A stretch of 40,757 nt of DNA from a virus, in IMG/VR virus record IMGVR_UViG_3300001460_000060, positions 1 through 40,757 of that record. One strand, written 5' to 3'. Within the stretch, counting starts at the first letter, position 1; every line of letters begins with the position of its first letter. Shown here piece after piece: positions 27,557 through 36,650 of this stretch. The notes beneath the pieces are model-generated. The model was not told where the DNA came from. It was given only the letters and a program-made list of their open reading frames with translations, and did no database searches. A program made the position numbers and the translations under genes.

Positions 27557-29365
27557 CCTAACAATAACATCTTTTTCTGGAAATTTAATTTCAAACATAC
27601 CTACAGGGTCACCAAATAATGTATATTCACCTAATAAATCTATTTGTCTAGTTTCGTCACTAACATATGGTTGAGGTATTTCGTTAGCTGAATATCTACC
27701 TTCCCCTACTTTATTATATACCCTTAAATCTACAATATTTAATACACCTGGAACGTTATTTATTTGTTCTACTAATTGAGCTATATAAATATTATCGCCC
27801 ATACCCCAGTTTTCTATATTAAAATAATTGATAACATTTGTTATGGTTTCAGATATTATTTCAGATTGTGAAAATTGTTTATCAACAAATAAATCTATTT
27901 CAAACCCTAAATTATATACATTTCCATTTGTAACTTCAATGTAATCATTTAACATTCTATAATCTGATAAGTATGTTGATATATTATCATTAAGCGTACT
28001 TGTTGATTTGGTACTTAATTTACTATTTTCGTCTAGCGTAAGTGTGTAAACAACTACTTTATTTTGTTGTTCGATTACATTATTTCTAAATGGAACTCCA
28101 AATTCACCAGGCATTAATGCTATTCTAGTTTTATAATCTTCTATTGTTACACATCTTTCTTGTGATGAAAAATTATATCTAACTAAGTTTCTAATTTCTT
28201 CGACTGATGGTTCATTTTTTCCACCTAAAGCTGGTAGTGGATTTGTAACAGTAACTGAATTTATAACCTGTTGATTGGTTGTAGCATTTGGACCATTAAC
28301 GTTTAGTATTATATTATTTATATTTTTAAGTGTGTTTGGTCCTATATTAGTGTCGGCTCCACCACCAACTCTATAAGATATAAATAGAGTTTTATTAGGA
28401 CTAAGTGTTAAACCTAGTGAAGTATTATTTATAAAATCTCCTATTCTATTAACAAGCGATTTATTAACATCAAAATCACATAGTGAACTTATATCTTCGG
28501 TTCCACCACCAAAAATAAGTTTACAAAATCCATTGTCGGTGAATTCTTTTATAAATCTTTGGTTAACTCTTTTGAATTTACCAGGTTTTACGGTAGCATT
28601 ATCACTTAATTTAGTGTTGTCTGAGATGAAAACTATATCGTCTACTAGTGCATTTACTTCATACCATCTATCATCTTCGTTAAAAAAATCAGCATTTGTT
28701 GGGTTGGTTGTAAAATCGGTACCTTCTAAAGCTACAACAGAATTTATCGATAATACGTTGTCGTCTGGGAGTATAACTTCTAAAAATGGTTTAACATCTG
28801 AATTGGTTACAATTCTTGATTGTATTTTGGTTACACCATTTATTACTAATTCTCTCTTTGTAAGTGTATAGTTGATAATATTATTATTATTATCAAGATT
28901 TGGGATTACTAACCTATTTGGTACACCCCCTACTGTAAATGGTGATGAAAAATCTATATCTTCACTAGTTTCAAATACTTTTCCAGCTCCACTTATTTGT
29001 GCGCCTCTTACAATAATTGGAGCATAGGATACATCAAATGTATCCCCTAAAACTGGTACTACAACTGAAAAATCTGCAATTGTAACTGATGCTCTTTTGC
29101 CTGGTATTTTCAAACCAAATGTTCTAGCCATTGAGAGAACAGAACTTTTTTCTTGCGCAAAATCTATTTGCGTTTCTTGAAACATCCTGTCAGTATGGAA
29201 TGATAACATATCACCTACGGCAGCGTTTAGTTCCAATAACATCATACCTACAGAAGCATCATTAAAATCGTTAAAAATTGCTGGGTAATACTGTTTTACA
29301 AAACTTATTAATTCTTGCCTTACATCTGCAAAATTCCTACTAAAATAATTGATTTTTTTTGACAT
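27548..29365 (-). CDS. baseplate wedge protein, T4 gp6 / baseplate J-like
   Basis: 605 residues. Seen: the N-terminal signature of gp6-type baseplate wedge proteins (R-x3-L-I-S-F-V-K-Q-Y-Y-P near residue 16, N-D-F-N-D-A-S-V-G-M-M-L-L-E-L-N-A-A-V-G-D-M-L near 32-54, then A-R-T-F-G) and a C-terminal J-like half (P-S-V-E-E-I-R-N-L-V-R-Y-N-F-S-S-Q-E-R-C-V-T-x2-D-Y). Known role: forms the inner baseplate ring with gp25 and gp53/gp7 and controls sheath contraction. gp25-like protein is encoded directly upstream, the classic pairing. A strong terminator closes the unit. The family is clear despite distant sequence. Confidence 0.88.
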   Translation of the reverse strand: MSKKINYFSRNFADVRQELISFVKQYYPAIFNDFNDASVGMMLLELNAAVGDMLSFHTDRMFQETQIDFAQEKSSVLSMARTFGLKIPGKRASVTIADFSVVVPVLGDTFDVSYAPIIVRGAQISGAGKVFETSEDIDFSSPFTVGGVPNRLVIPNLDNNNNIINYTLTKRELVINGVTKIQSRIVTNSDVKPFLEVILPDDNVLSINSVVALEGTDFTTNPTNADFFNEDDRWYEVNALVDDIVFISDNTKLSDNATVKPGKFKRVNQRFIKEFTDNGFCKLIFGGGTEDISSLCDFDVNKSLVNRIGDFINNTSLGLTLSPNKTLFISYRVGGGADTNIGPNTLKNINNIILNVNGPNATTNQQVINSVTVTNPLPALGGKNEPSVEEIRNLVRYNFSSQERCVTIEDYKTRIALMPGEFGVPFRNNVIEQQNKVVVYTLTLDENSKLSTKSTSTLNDNISTYLSDYRMLNDYIEVTNGNVYNLGFEIDLFVDKQFSQSEIISETITNVINYFNIENWGMGDNIYIAQLVEQINNVPGVLNIVDLRVYNKVGEGRYSANEIPQPYVSDETRQIDLLGEYTLFGDPVGMFEIKFPEKDVIVRVK

Positions 29366-29401
29366 GGATAAGTATTTTGATACTAGTATTCTTATATATT
29401 A

Positions 29402-29410
29402 TATAAATAT
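29402..29410 (-). promoter_or_regulatory. ATATTTATA motif before the gp6-like gene
   Basis: Sense-strand TATATTTATA lies about 37 nt before the ATG at 29365, in the 85-nt gap after gp25. It belongs to the recurring motif group described in the findings. No -33 TTG is seen. Confidence 0.45.
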
Positions 29411-29450
29411 AATAATAATTAAAAATTAGAAAAAATACAGTTTTACTTAT

Positions 29451-29840
29451 CTATATTTCAATAATAACGAAATCAGTGTCAGAAAAAACACCATCTGTTA
29501 CAGTATAATCTATTTTAACTACTGCTCTATACTCACTGTTTTCACTAATTTGAACATCTACTTCATTAACCTGTAGATTTGGCATGTATCTTTTGATTAC
29601 ATCATTTAAATGAATTTTTATATCGCTATGTGTTGCTGAATCATTTTGTTCAAAAATGTATCTTAGTAAATCAGTTCCAAAATCTGGTAAGTATAATCTT
29701 TCACCTTTTCTAGTTAAAACTAAATGCATCAAATCAGCTTTTATTGCCTGTTTGTCTGAAGCGTTTAATTTAACGAAATCACCTTTATCGCTTTGCCTAA
29801 AAGGAAACGCTATATTAATAAATGTACCTGGGTCTGCCAT
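29451..29840 (-). CDS. baseplate protein, gp25/gpW lysozyme-like family
   Basis: 129 residues, the usual length for the GPW/gp25 family. Seen: I-N-I-A-F-P-F near residue 8, L-M-H-L-V-L-T-R-K-G-E-R-L-Y-L-P-D-F-G-T-D-L-L-R-Y-I-F at about 37-63 (the hallmark R-x-G-E-R ... P-x-F-G), and a beta-strand end. Role: inner baseplate component that, with gp6, initiates sheath polymerisation. It lies upstream of the gp6-like gene and has its own promoter-like motif 16 nt before the ATG. Confidence 0.92.
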   Translation of the reverse strand: MADPGTFINIAFPFRQSDKGDFVKLNASDKQAIKADLMHLVLTRKGERLYLPDFGTDLLRYIFEQNDSATHSDIKIHLNDVIKRYMPNLQVNEVDVQISENSEYRAVVKIDYTVTDGVFSDTDFVIIEI

Positions 29841-29855
29841 AATTTATCATTTATA

Positions 29856-29864
29856 TATAAATAT
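29856..29864 (-). promoter_or_regulatory. ATATTTATA motif before the gp25-like gene
   Basis: Sense-strand CATATTTATA is 16 nt before the ATG at 29840, between the exported-protein gene (stop at 29868) and gp25. A second late-like TATAAATG lies even closer to the start. Confidence 0.45.
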
Positions 29865-29867
29865 GAT

Positions 29868-30269
29868 TTATTGAAATAAATTTTCCTTTCTTTTTCTTAC
29901 ATACACATCTTTAGGTATCCTTATTATTGTGATAAAATCTTCTTCCATTGTGATTCCGTTTATGATAATAACATTTTTTGTGTTTGGTAAACTTATATAT
30001 GTTTCTAAAACATCTTTATTTATGTCGATAGTATATCTATTTTGTTTAATAATATATTCGACAACAGATTCTTTTTCTGTTTTTAACTTAACACCTAAAA
30101 TTATTTGGCAATTAGATTTATCCCATAGTTCAATCTTTAGATTACCTGGTAGGTCACATATAATTTCGTTATATTGGTCTACATAAAAATTTTTGATAAA
30201 TTTCTTATACGTTTGCCCGTAGGATAAATTTACTAGTAGTAGTAATATTAATGTTTTTATAACTTTCAT
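29868..30269 (-). CDS. small exported protein with Bacteroidota-type signal peptide
   Basis: 133 residues. Seen: a classic signal peptide, M-K-V-I-K then a 10-residue hydrophobic core, then N-L-S-Y-G before Q-T, matching the Bacteroidota habit of cleavage before Gln. The mature part is short beta-strand repeats (I-C-D-L-P-G-N-L-K-I-E-L-W; D-F-I-T-I-I-R-I-P-K-D-V-Y-V), faintly like beta-helical head domains of Bacteroidota adhesins (DUF2807/DUF4097 type; weak). It would be released to the periplasm or cell surface of the infected host. It lies between the gp25 gene and NrdA with its own promoter motif, and a strong terminator lies upstream. Possible superinfection exclusion or envelope modification (inference). 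Confidence 0.6.
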   Translation of the reverse strand: MKVIKTLILLLLVNLSYGQTYKKFIKNFYVDQYNEIICDLPGNLKIELWDKSNCQIILGVKLKTEKESVVEYIIKQNRYTIDINKDVLETYISLPNTKNVIIINGITMEEDFITIIRIPKDVYVRKRKENLFQ

Positions 30270-30288
30270 AAAATTTAATTTTGTGTAA

Positions 30289-30297
30289 TATAAATAT
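30289..30297 (-). promoter_or_regulatory. ATATTTATA motif before the exported-protein gene
   Basis: Sense-strand CATATTTATA lies 20 nt before the ATG at 30269, downstream of the NrdA terminator, so a new transcript must start about here. Confidence 0.45.
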
Positions 30298-30335
30298 GTA
30301 AGATTATTACAAAATTTTATTTTTTATTAAAAATA

Positions 30336-30371
30336 ATAAAAAAAAAAGAAAATTAATTTTCTTTTTTTTTA
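30336..30371 (-). terminator. intrinsic terminator after NrdA
   Basis: A perfect palindrome: runs of A, then GAAAA, loop TTAA, TTTTC and a run of T. The stem is about 14 bp (30339-30352 with 30357-30370) and is T-rich on leaving in either direction. It is placed about 20 nt after the NrdA stop. The stem is AT-rich with a single G-C pair, so its strength rests on length and the U-tract. Confidence 0.7.
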
Positions 30372-30391
30372 TAATGTACCTTAGTGGTGTT

Positions 30392-32563
30392 TTATGCATC
30401 GCAACCACCTTCACAAACAAACATACTATCTTTAGGTTTTTGTGATATCTTCTTTTCGTTAGATGAAGCGGAAAGTTTTTTATTCTTCTCTAATTTTGGT
30501 TGACTACGAGTGTAATATACTCCAGTTTTAAGCCCTTTTTTCCAAGCATATGTCAGTGCAGAACTTATTTTACTATACTTTGCTTCTGCGTGATATACAT
30601 TTAAACTTTGTGATTGGTCAACAAATTTGTTTCTAATTACAGATAAATCTAACAGTTTCTTTTGAGAAATCTCCCAGACTGTTTTGTATCGGTATCTTAT
30701 ATCTTGTGTAATTTCGGATATGTTTTGAATAGAACCTCCGTTGGCAACAACTTTATCACGCATATTATCATCCCATAACCCTAATTCTTCTAACTCGTAA
30801 ACAAGATATTTATTTACAACAAGAAACTCTCCGTCACCTACCATTCTGGTAAAAACATTTGAATCTAATGGTTGAAAACATTCAAATGCACCTAGTAGTA
30901 TTGCAGAACTTGCGGTTGGCATCAATCCAATAAGTAATGAATTTTTCATTGGAATTGGTTCGCCTTGTGGTAAGGGGCTCCATCCTTCAATATAAGTCTC
31001 CCCTTTAGAATATGGTGAACCATCCCAAGCAGGGTAAGAATAACCACTTTCTTGTGCGAGTTTGTGTGATTCTTCTAAAGCTGATTTGTACATAGTTTCA
31101 AATATATCTGCGTTCCATTTCTTAGCTTCATCGGACTCAAAAGAAATATGTCTTTTAGCAAAAAAATCGGCTAAACCTGCAACCCCAATAGCAATGGCTC
31201 TCTGGTCAAGACCTGCATTTTCTGACCATTCGTCAGACCATTTATTTTTATTTATTACTTGGTTTAACGCCCTTACTAATACCTTTGTTGATTTTGATAT
31301 CGATTCTAAATTTATATGTTCTGCTAAATTTATAGATGCTAAGGTACATTGTGGTGTATATTCTGACTTACTAGCTTGCAGTATTTCAATACATAAGTTA
31401 CTCTGGTTAATAATGGAAATATTTGATTGCATATTCCTTTTATTGGCATTATCCTTGAATAAAACATAAGGGGTACCACTCTCTACTTGACTTCGTATAA
31501 TAGCATCCCAAATCTTTTTAGCAGAAACTTCATGTCCTATACCCAACTCAATCGCTTTTTTATATACCGATTTAAACTCTTCACCGCAGCACTTGTATAA
31601 AGGTTTAAGACCTTGTTTTTTTATTTCATTTGGGCAGAAAGTGTAATATGGTTTATTCTCTAACAAACAATTCATGAACACATCATCAATGGTTACCGCA
31701 GTAAACAAGTCCCTTGTTCTGTTTTTTTCTTCTCCGATTGGTAACCTTAATTCTAGGAATGGTAAGATATCCCTATGCCAAGTAGATAAATACAAAGCAC
31801 AAGAACCTGCCCTATTTCCTTGTTTATAAAATCTCATGTGACTTTGAACCATATCCGCAAAACGAACTACACCTGCTGCATTGCCTTTGAAAGAAGAAAC
31901 GATACTTTGTTCACTTCTTAATTTGTCAATACATAACCCTATACCGCTACCTTCTTTAGAGCCATGAGAAATTTTATTTAGGGTTTCATTTATACCTTCA
32001 ATAGAATCTTCTTTCAACATTGTTAAATTACAAGAAATCATTCCATTTCGACCTTCTACTCCACTATTAGATAGAATAGGAGTTGCAAAATTAATTTTCT
32101 TTTGGTACAATTCATTTAGTAATGTATTATACTTAGATTTAGATTCATCTGAATCACCATATAGATGTCTTGCTACTCTCTTATACATCATAGATGGGAT
32201 TTCAATTGGTCTCCCACTATTATCTTTCTTTGAATATTTAAGTAAAAATGTACTCGCAGCAAATGTATCGAATAGAAAATCAACATCCATCATTTCAACG
32301 CCAATTAATTTTGCTTGGCGTGAAATTAAAATTCGACCACCTAAGACAGAGTAATCGGGGTGTTCAATCTGTAAATTAGCTGATTGAAAAGCGATAATCT
32401 CATCAATATCAGTTGTTGTTATCCCATCTTTTATGTGTGGAATAACTCTTTGAAACAACTTGTCTGCATTAGCTTTAAGACCTTTAGATTGTTGTTTTAA
32501 TCTAGTTAAAATTTTGTTTGGTAAGAACTGTTGTGTCTTTCCGTTTCTCTTGGTAATCTTCAT
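30392..32563 (-). CDS. nrdA: class I ribonucleotide reductase, large subunit
   Basis: 723 residues. Reduces ribonucleoside diphosphates to deoxy forms for phage DNA synthesis. Seen: an N-terminal ATP-cone (K-R-N-G-K-T near residue 5 to about 90), active-site cysteines C178 and C406 (the redox pair), N389-L-C391-I-E393 (radical Cys and its Asn/Glu partners), M-P-T-A-S-S at 548-553, radical-transfer tyrosines Y683-Y684, and a C-terminal C717-E-G-G-C721 tail that shuttles reducing power. All catalytic positions are intact. The retained ATP-cone suggests possible dATP/ATP feedback. It lies downstream of NrdB in the helicase-NrdB-NrdA unit and ends at a strong terminator. Confidence 0.97.
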   Translation of the reverse strand: MKITKRNGKTQQFLPNKILTRLKQQSKGLKANADKLFQRVIPHIKDGITTTDIDEIIAFQSANLQIEHPDYSVLGGRILISRQAKLIGVEMMDVDFLFDTFAASTFLLKYSKKDNSGRPIEIPSMMYKRVARHLYGDSDESKSKYNTLLNELYQKKINFATPILSNSGVEGRNGMISCNLTMLKEDSIEGINETLNKISHGSKEGSGIGLCIDKLRSEQSIVSSFKGNAAGVVRFADMVQSHMRFYKQGNRAGSCALYLSTWHRDILPFLELRLPIGEEKNRTRDLFTAVTIDDVFMNCLLENKPYYTFCPNEIKKQGLKPLYKCCGEEFKSVYKKAIELGIGHEVSAKKIWDAIIRSQVESGTPYVLFKDNANKRNMQSNISIINQSNLCIEILQASKSEYTPQCTLASINLAEHINLESISKSTKVLVRALNQVINKNKWSDEWSENAGLDQRAIAIGVAGLADFFAKRHISFESDEAKKWNADIFETMYKSALEESHKLAQESGYSYPAWDGSPYSKGETYIEGWSPLPQGEPIPMKNSLLIGLMPTASSAILLGAFECFQPLDSNVFTRMVGDGEFLVVNKYLVYELEELGLWDDNMRDKVVANGGSIQNISEITQDIRYRYKTVWEISQKKLLDLSVIRNKFVDQSQSLNVYHAEAKYSKISSALTYAWKKGLKTGVYYTRSQPKLEKNKKLSASSNEKKISQKPKDSMFVCEGGCDA

Positions 32564-32612
32564 ATTTTTAAACGTATTTATTTTATTTTTAAATTAATGT
32601 TGATAGAATACA

Positions 32613-33569
32613 CTAAAAGTCATCATCAAATATACCCTCATTAGATGTTGGAATATCAACACGTGTGTATCCACCTCCTGTTCTTCTTTCAAAAAAGTTG
32701 TGTTTAGCTGAAAGACCTATTTTCTTCATAAAATCAAGAGGATTTCTAGTGTTAAAATTAGTTTCTCCTATGAAGTCATTTAATACGATATCAGTAACAA
32801 ATTCAACGTATTCAACCATCATTTCTTTTTTTAATCCTTGCAATCCGTTTGGTAAGCTTTCTTCAACAAATTTTTTCTCTGTTTCGAAACAAGATAATAT
32901 TACTTCTCTAATTCTATCTTTTGATGGTTTGTGCTCATCTTTAATATAGTTCGTGAACATATTTAGAGCAAATTCGTAATGTGAAGTTTCGTCACGTAAA
33001 ATTAATTCATTCATCTCACCTAAACCTTGCATTTTATTTTGACTTCTAAACCAAAATACACCTGCAAATACAGATGAAAATGCAATGCCTTCAACGCATG
33101 CAAATGCTATTAGTTTTTCAGCAAAAGTGCCGCTACTTAACCAATTTTCAGCCCATTCCGCTTTATCTCTTACTGCTTGATTCGTTACCATAGAATTAAA
33201 TAATTCATCTTTTTCTTTATTGTCTTTTATGTAAGTGTCGATAAGTAAGGAGTACCCATTGGCATGAACTTGCTCAATAAACATTTGATGTTGGTAATAA
33301 TACTGAGCCTCAAGTATGTCAACGTTATCAATTACATTGTCACATAAATTTTCAATAACTAACCCATCTGAAATTGTAAAAAATGCAAGTATATTCTTTA
33401 GGTAAAATTTCTCATCAGCTGATAGTGAATCGTAATTGTCTTGAGCGAGGTCTACTTCCTCGGCTACCCAAGTCTGTTTCTCAGCCGCCTTGTAATCGTC
33501 CCACAAATCTTGATTCTTGATTGGGAATATTGAATATCTTTTTTCGGTATCTGAATTTTTTAAATACAT
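32613..33569 (-). CDS. nrdB: class I ribonucleotide reductase, small (radical) subunit
   Basis: 318 residues. Provides the diiron-tyrosyl radical for NrdA. Seen: iron ligands D68 (I-S-D-G), E99 and H102 (I-E-Q-V-H), E160 (V-E-G), E194 and H197 (D-E-T-S-H), with radical tyrosine Y106 four residues after H102. The W-V-A-E-E-V-D-L start and ligand spacing resemble the class Ia form also found in eukaryotes and many Bacteroidota. The C-terminus ends in an acidic D-D-D-F, typical of the tail that docks to NrdA. It is coded just upstream of nrdA and downstream of the replicative helicase. Confidence 0.97.
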   Translation of the reverse strand: MYLKNSDTEKRYSIFPIKNQDLWDDYKAAEKQTWVAEEVDLAQDNYDSLSADEKFYLKNILAFFTISDGLVIENLCDNVIDNVDILEAQYYYQHQMFIEQVHANGYSLLIDTYIKDNKEKDELFNSMVTNQAVRDKAEWAENWLSSGTFAEKLIAFACVEGIAFSSVFAGVFWFRSQNKMQGLGEMNELILRDETSHYEFALNMFTNYIKDEHKPSKDRIREVILSCFETEKKFVEESLPNGLQGLKKEMMVEYVEFVTDIVLNDFIGETNFNTRNPLDFMKKIGLSAKHNFFERRTGGGYTRVDIPTSNEGIFDDDF

Positions 33570-33591
33570 ATTATATTATATTTTTATATTA

Positions 33592-34986
33592 TTATTGTCG
33601 ATTATTATTTCTTTCTGTTATCATTTCTGTAATTCTGTCTTGTTCTCTACCATTTTGTATTATTTTTGCCTCAAAAAACGTATTACCACCCATACTTTCC
33701 TTGTTTATATCAATTACCAAGTTGCCATTATTAAAGGTTATGTCATCGAATACAATACCATCTTTACCGAATCTTGATTTTAAAATAGCCATATTAGCTT
33801 TACCTGTTTCCTTTTGTTCTAAACTTTTGGCAATTGATAAAATAAAATGCCCTATTTGACCTTTTTTGATAGAACCCCCAATCATACTTGAATCAACTGT
33901 TGGGGCATTTATTGAACTTCTATTACCTTGGATAGCTGTCCATCCAGCGATATTTAAATCTGATAACATAGTTTCAAATTGTCTCATTACATTACCCTCT
34001 CCAGCGTATACATCCTTAAATTCTTTTGAGGGTTGAACGCAGTCGATATAATCTAAAAATAGTATGTCTGGTCTAAAACCTGTAGAAATCAATTTTTTTA
34101 TGTACTGCTTTATATGCGGTATAGTCGTGCCGTCACTAGGGAATTTCTTAAGTTTTATTATACCTGGACGTTGTTTCTGTATGTTTGCAGTAACTAAAAC
34201 TTCCTCTCTATTTTCGTTTAACTCATTTAGGGTGTATTTACCATTCATCCAACAAGTTAAATGTTTTCTTTGAATAACTTTAGGGTTGTCCTCAAAAAAT
34301 ACTTGTAGTACATTCTTACCAATATTTTTAGCATGGTTAGCCATTTTAGTCACTAAGGTAGTTTTACCCACACCAAATGGAGCTAAAATAACACCTAACT
34401 CCTCTTTGGCTAACCCACCATCCATGTATCCGTCTAGACCATTGATGCCAGTTGGTATAGGGTCTCTAAAGTCATCGGTCATTACTGATTCTAGGTCACT
34501 AAAAACATCAATACCATCGTCTTTAAGCGAACCAACTTCTAATGCCTTTTTTAAAATATCCTCACATTGTGCGTAATCATCTAAGTTACCATTGTCAATT
34601 ATTTTCTGAATCTTTCTTACTGATTTTTTCAATTCTTGTTGTTTACAAAACTTCATTGAAGTGTCTTGTATTCGGCAAGAATTATTTTGTTCAGCATTCC
34701 TAATTTTTTGGAATTCTTCTTTCTGAAAACCTAAGTCTATTTCATCATTAACATCCCCTAAAATTATCGATTCTAAATCATTTATATCTGGTATTGCTTC
34801 ATATTCGTCATAATTATCTTTTATTTTAGCACATGCAGTTCTTAAGAATATATTTTCAAAATAATTTGGTTTTAGAATGTCTATAATTGACTCTCCGAAC
34901 TTTCTATCTAGTGTCACCTGCTGTATTAACCTATACTGAAAATCCTGCCCTAAATAACCTAAGTTATTTTTGCTTATCATGCCCAT
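33592..34986 (-). CDS. replicative DNA helicase, DnaB/T4 gp41-like
   Basis: 464 residues. Seen: an N-terminal alpha-helical region, then a RecA-type motor with Walker A at A202-P-F-G-V-G-K208-T-T, the Walker B strand I-L-F-L-D-Y-I-D at 308-315, and the Gln sensor motif T-A-I-Q-G-N-R-S at 350-357. Role: 5'-3' hexameric helicase at the phage fork, working with the primase encoded at 3071-4027. A second ATG at codon 3 is an alternative start. ATATTTATA lies 14 nt upstream of the first ATG. The gene heads a unit continuing into nrdB and nrdA. Confidence 0.92.
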   Translation of the reverse strand: MGMISKNNLGYLGQDFQYRLIQQVTLDRKFGESIIDILKPNYFENIFLRTACAKIKDNYDEYEAIPDINDLESIILGDVNDEIDLGFQKEEFQKIRNAEQNNSCRIQDTSMKFCKQQELKKSVRKIQKIIDNGNLDDYAQCEDILKKALEVGSLKDDGIDVFSDLESVMTDDFRDPIPTGINGLDGYMDGGLAKEELGVILAPFGVGKTTLVTKMANHAKNIGKNVLQVFFEDNPKVIQRKHLTCWMNGKYTLNELNENREEVLVTANIQKQRPGIIKLKKFPSDGTTIPHIKQYIKKLISTGFRPDILFLDYIDCVQPSKEFKDVYAGEGNVMRQFETMLSDLNIAGWTAIQGNRSSINAPTVDSSMIGGSIKKGQIGHFILSIAKSLEQKETGKANMAILKSRFGKDGIVFDDITFNNGNLVIDINKESMGGNTFFEAKIIQNGREQDRITEMITERNNNRQ

Positions 34987-34999
34987 TTTTACTGTTTAT

Positions 35000-35008
35000 T
35001 ATAAATAT
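35000..35008 (-). promoter_or_regulatory. ATATTTATA motif before the helicase gene
   Basis: Sense-strand TAATATTTATA is 14 nt before the ATG at 34986. A TTTG lies about 21 nt further upstream, in the 3' end of the preceding gene, so a -33-like element may exist here. Confidence 0.45.
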
Positions 35009-35030
35009 TAAGTAATAACTAAAATTACAT

Positions 35031-35555
35031 TCAAACTTTGTTAAATTTTAAATTGTAACCCTCATATTCGGTTTCGTACTCATCTAAACTAAAGTAGTAT
35101 TCAATCTCACTAATTATCTTAGGAATTATTTTTTTAATATTTACTGCGTACCTAACCTCGGTAGGGAACCAATTACCAGAAAAAATACTTCTAGCAACAA
35201 CTTTTTTATCAACTTTTAATTCGAATGTAAAAATATCTTCATTTTTAAAACTATCTTCACTTTCTTTAGCATAATATCTGAAATACTTATAATTTCTCCA
35301 TATGTAATTTTCGGAAATGTCTTTTAAATAAGATGGGATTAACCCCATTGGTTGAGAACTCATACCAACTAAATTATCCATTAGTTCTTTCATTTCTAAT
35401 GAATTAATAACTTCCTTATTAAAGTGTCGAACGTTAAAATATCTTTGACAAATTATTGGTCTGTTATTTTCTTCTCTTTCTTTTTTCTCGTTAATATACA
35501 ACGTAAATTCAAATCGGTAGTTATCCCAAAAATTGGGTTTTCTTTTTTTGTTCAT
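35031..35555 (-). CDS. unknown protein between helicase and exonuclease genes
   Basis: 174 residues, not recognised. Lys-, Glu-, Tyr- and Phe-rich and cytoplasmic, with no motif, cysteine pair or membrane segment. Blocks F-W-D-N-Y-R-F-E-F and S-G-N-W-F-P-T-E-V-R-Y-A-V look conserved-like but match no family known to me. It begins 15 nt after the exonuclease stop, so it is cotranscribed with the UvsX/exonuclease/helicase replication genes. A replication accessory role is possible (inference). Confidence 0.6.
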   Translation of the reverse strand: MNKKRKPNFWDNYRFEFTLYINEKKEREENNRPIICQRYFNVRHFNKEVINSLEMKELMDNLVGMSSQPMGLIPSYLKDISENYIWRNYKYFRYYAKESEDSFKNEDIFTFELKVDKKVVARSIFSGNWFPTEVRYAVNIKKIIPKIISEIEYYFSLDEYETEYEGYNLKFNKV

Positions 35556-35570
35556 CTGTAAAAAATTAAG

Positions 35571-36623
35571 TTAAATATTATTATTTTTCTCCCTTTCCAT
35601 TAATTTTTTAAAAGGTAATAGATATTCTTTATATCTTGTTTCTCCAATTACTTTATCAATTCCATCTTTTTTTAACATCTTATAAGCGTTCTTTATGCTT
35701 CTATCATCTTCACTTAATTTTGATGTTATTAATTCGTTGAAATTGTATTTTGATTCTTCGGTTAACAAAGGGTTTGATAAATCTATTAAAATTTTATTAA
35801 TTTCATATATTTTTTTCCCTTGTATTCCATCAGTTATTTTGTTTATTATATTATCTAAAGCTTGTAAAGGTTTCTTTTTAGAATCAACTCTACTTTTTTG
35901 AATAACTTTAGCTTTATTAATTATTTCATCAAGTGAAACTTGCTGTTTTTTTAACTCTGGAAAGTGTTTTAATAAAGTACCAACCCCAACTCGTTTTATA
36001 CCCTTAATGCTATCGCTATTGTCCCCACAAAGCATTTTAACAAGTACAACATTTGTATAGTGGTAATCAAAAAAGTATTTAAAGGTGTTTTTATCTACAT
36101 AAGTCTTTAAATCCAAAAGGTAAACCCTAACGTTATCATCTATTAACTGACATAAATCTCTATCGTTAGTTATGACAGTAATATTCTCACTTTTCTTTCT
36201 TAGTTTACAATAATATGCAATAAAATCGTCACTTTCAACTTTATCATCAGTTAATTGTCTAATAAATAACTCTTCTAGATAATTGAATACAACTTTTCTT
36301 TGGTATACTTCTTCTATATCGTCTGGCTTGGTTCCGTTTATATAATCTTTACCCCTTCCACTTTTATAATCTTTATATATTTCCCATCTTAATTTACCAG
36401 AAAATTCACCATCCCAAAATGTATAACAATTGTGGTATAAATTATCATTTAATAATTTCCTTAATACGGTTATAAATTGGTATGTACCACCTATGTGTTC
36501 ACCTTTTGAATTATATTCGTTTCTAGCACCAATAAAACCCCTCTTGTACAATGAATTACCATCGACAAGAAGGGTGTTTTTGATTTTATTTACCAACCTG
36601 TTTTTTGGTGGCAATCTTTTCAT
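35571..36623 (-). CDS. 5'-3' exonuclease / RNase H, FEN family (T4 Rnh-like)
   Basis: 350 residues. Seen: the FEN acidic centre D21 (L-L-V-D-G-N-S), D71 (F-W-D-G-E), E130-S-D-D133, D154-R-D156, and D201-N-S-D204 followed by a helix-turn-helix DNA-binding segment (I-K-G-I-K-R-V-G-V-G-T-L-L). Role: removes RNA primers and flaps from lagging-strand fragments, like T4 RNase H and T5 exonuclease. It lies between UvsX and an unknown gene within the replication block. The C-terminus is Lys-rich. Length fits the T4 enzyme (about 305) with a modest extension. Confidence 0.9.
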   Translation of the reverse strand: MKRLPPKNRLVNKIKNTLLVDGNSLYKRGFIGARNEYNSKGEHIGGTYQFITVLRKLLNDNLYHNCYTFWDGEFSGKLRWEIYKDYKSGRGKDYINGTKPDDIEEVYQRKVVFNYLEELFIRQLTDDKVESDDFIAYYCKLRKKSENITVITNDRDLCQLIDDNVRVYLLDLKTYVDKNTFKYFFDYHYTNVVLVKMLCGDNSDSIKGIKRVGVGTLLKHFPELKKQQVSLDEIINKAKVIQKSRVDSKKKPLQALDNIINKITDGIQGKKIYEINKILIDLSNPLLTEESKYNFNELITSKLSEDDRSIKNAYKMLKKDGIDKVIGETRYKEYLLPFKKLMEREKNNNI

Positions 36624-36650
36624 ATTTAACTTGATTGTAGGGTTAGTGAA

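Noticed and set aside
31062-31469. 135-codon open frame opposite nrdA
   Set aside because: Antisense to fully conserved nrdA with all catalytic motifs; no independent coding evidence.
33521-33859. Plus-strand open frames over the nrdB-helicase junction
   Set aside because: Hydrophobic translations are explained by the reverse complement of Lys/Glu/Asn-rich genes; they overlap two certain genes.
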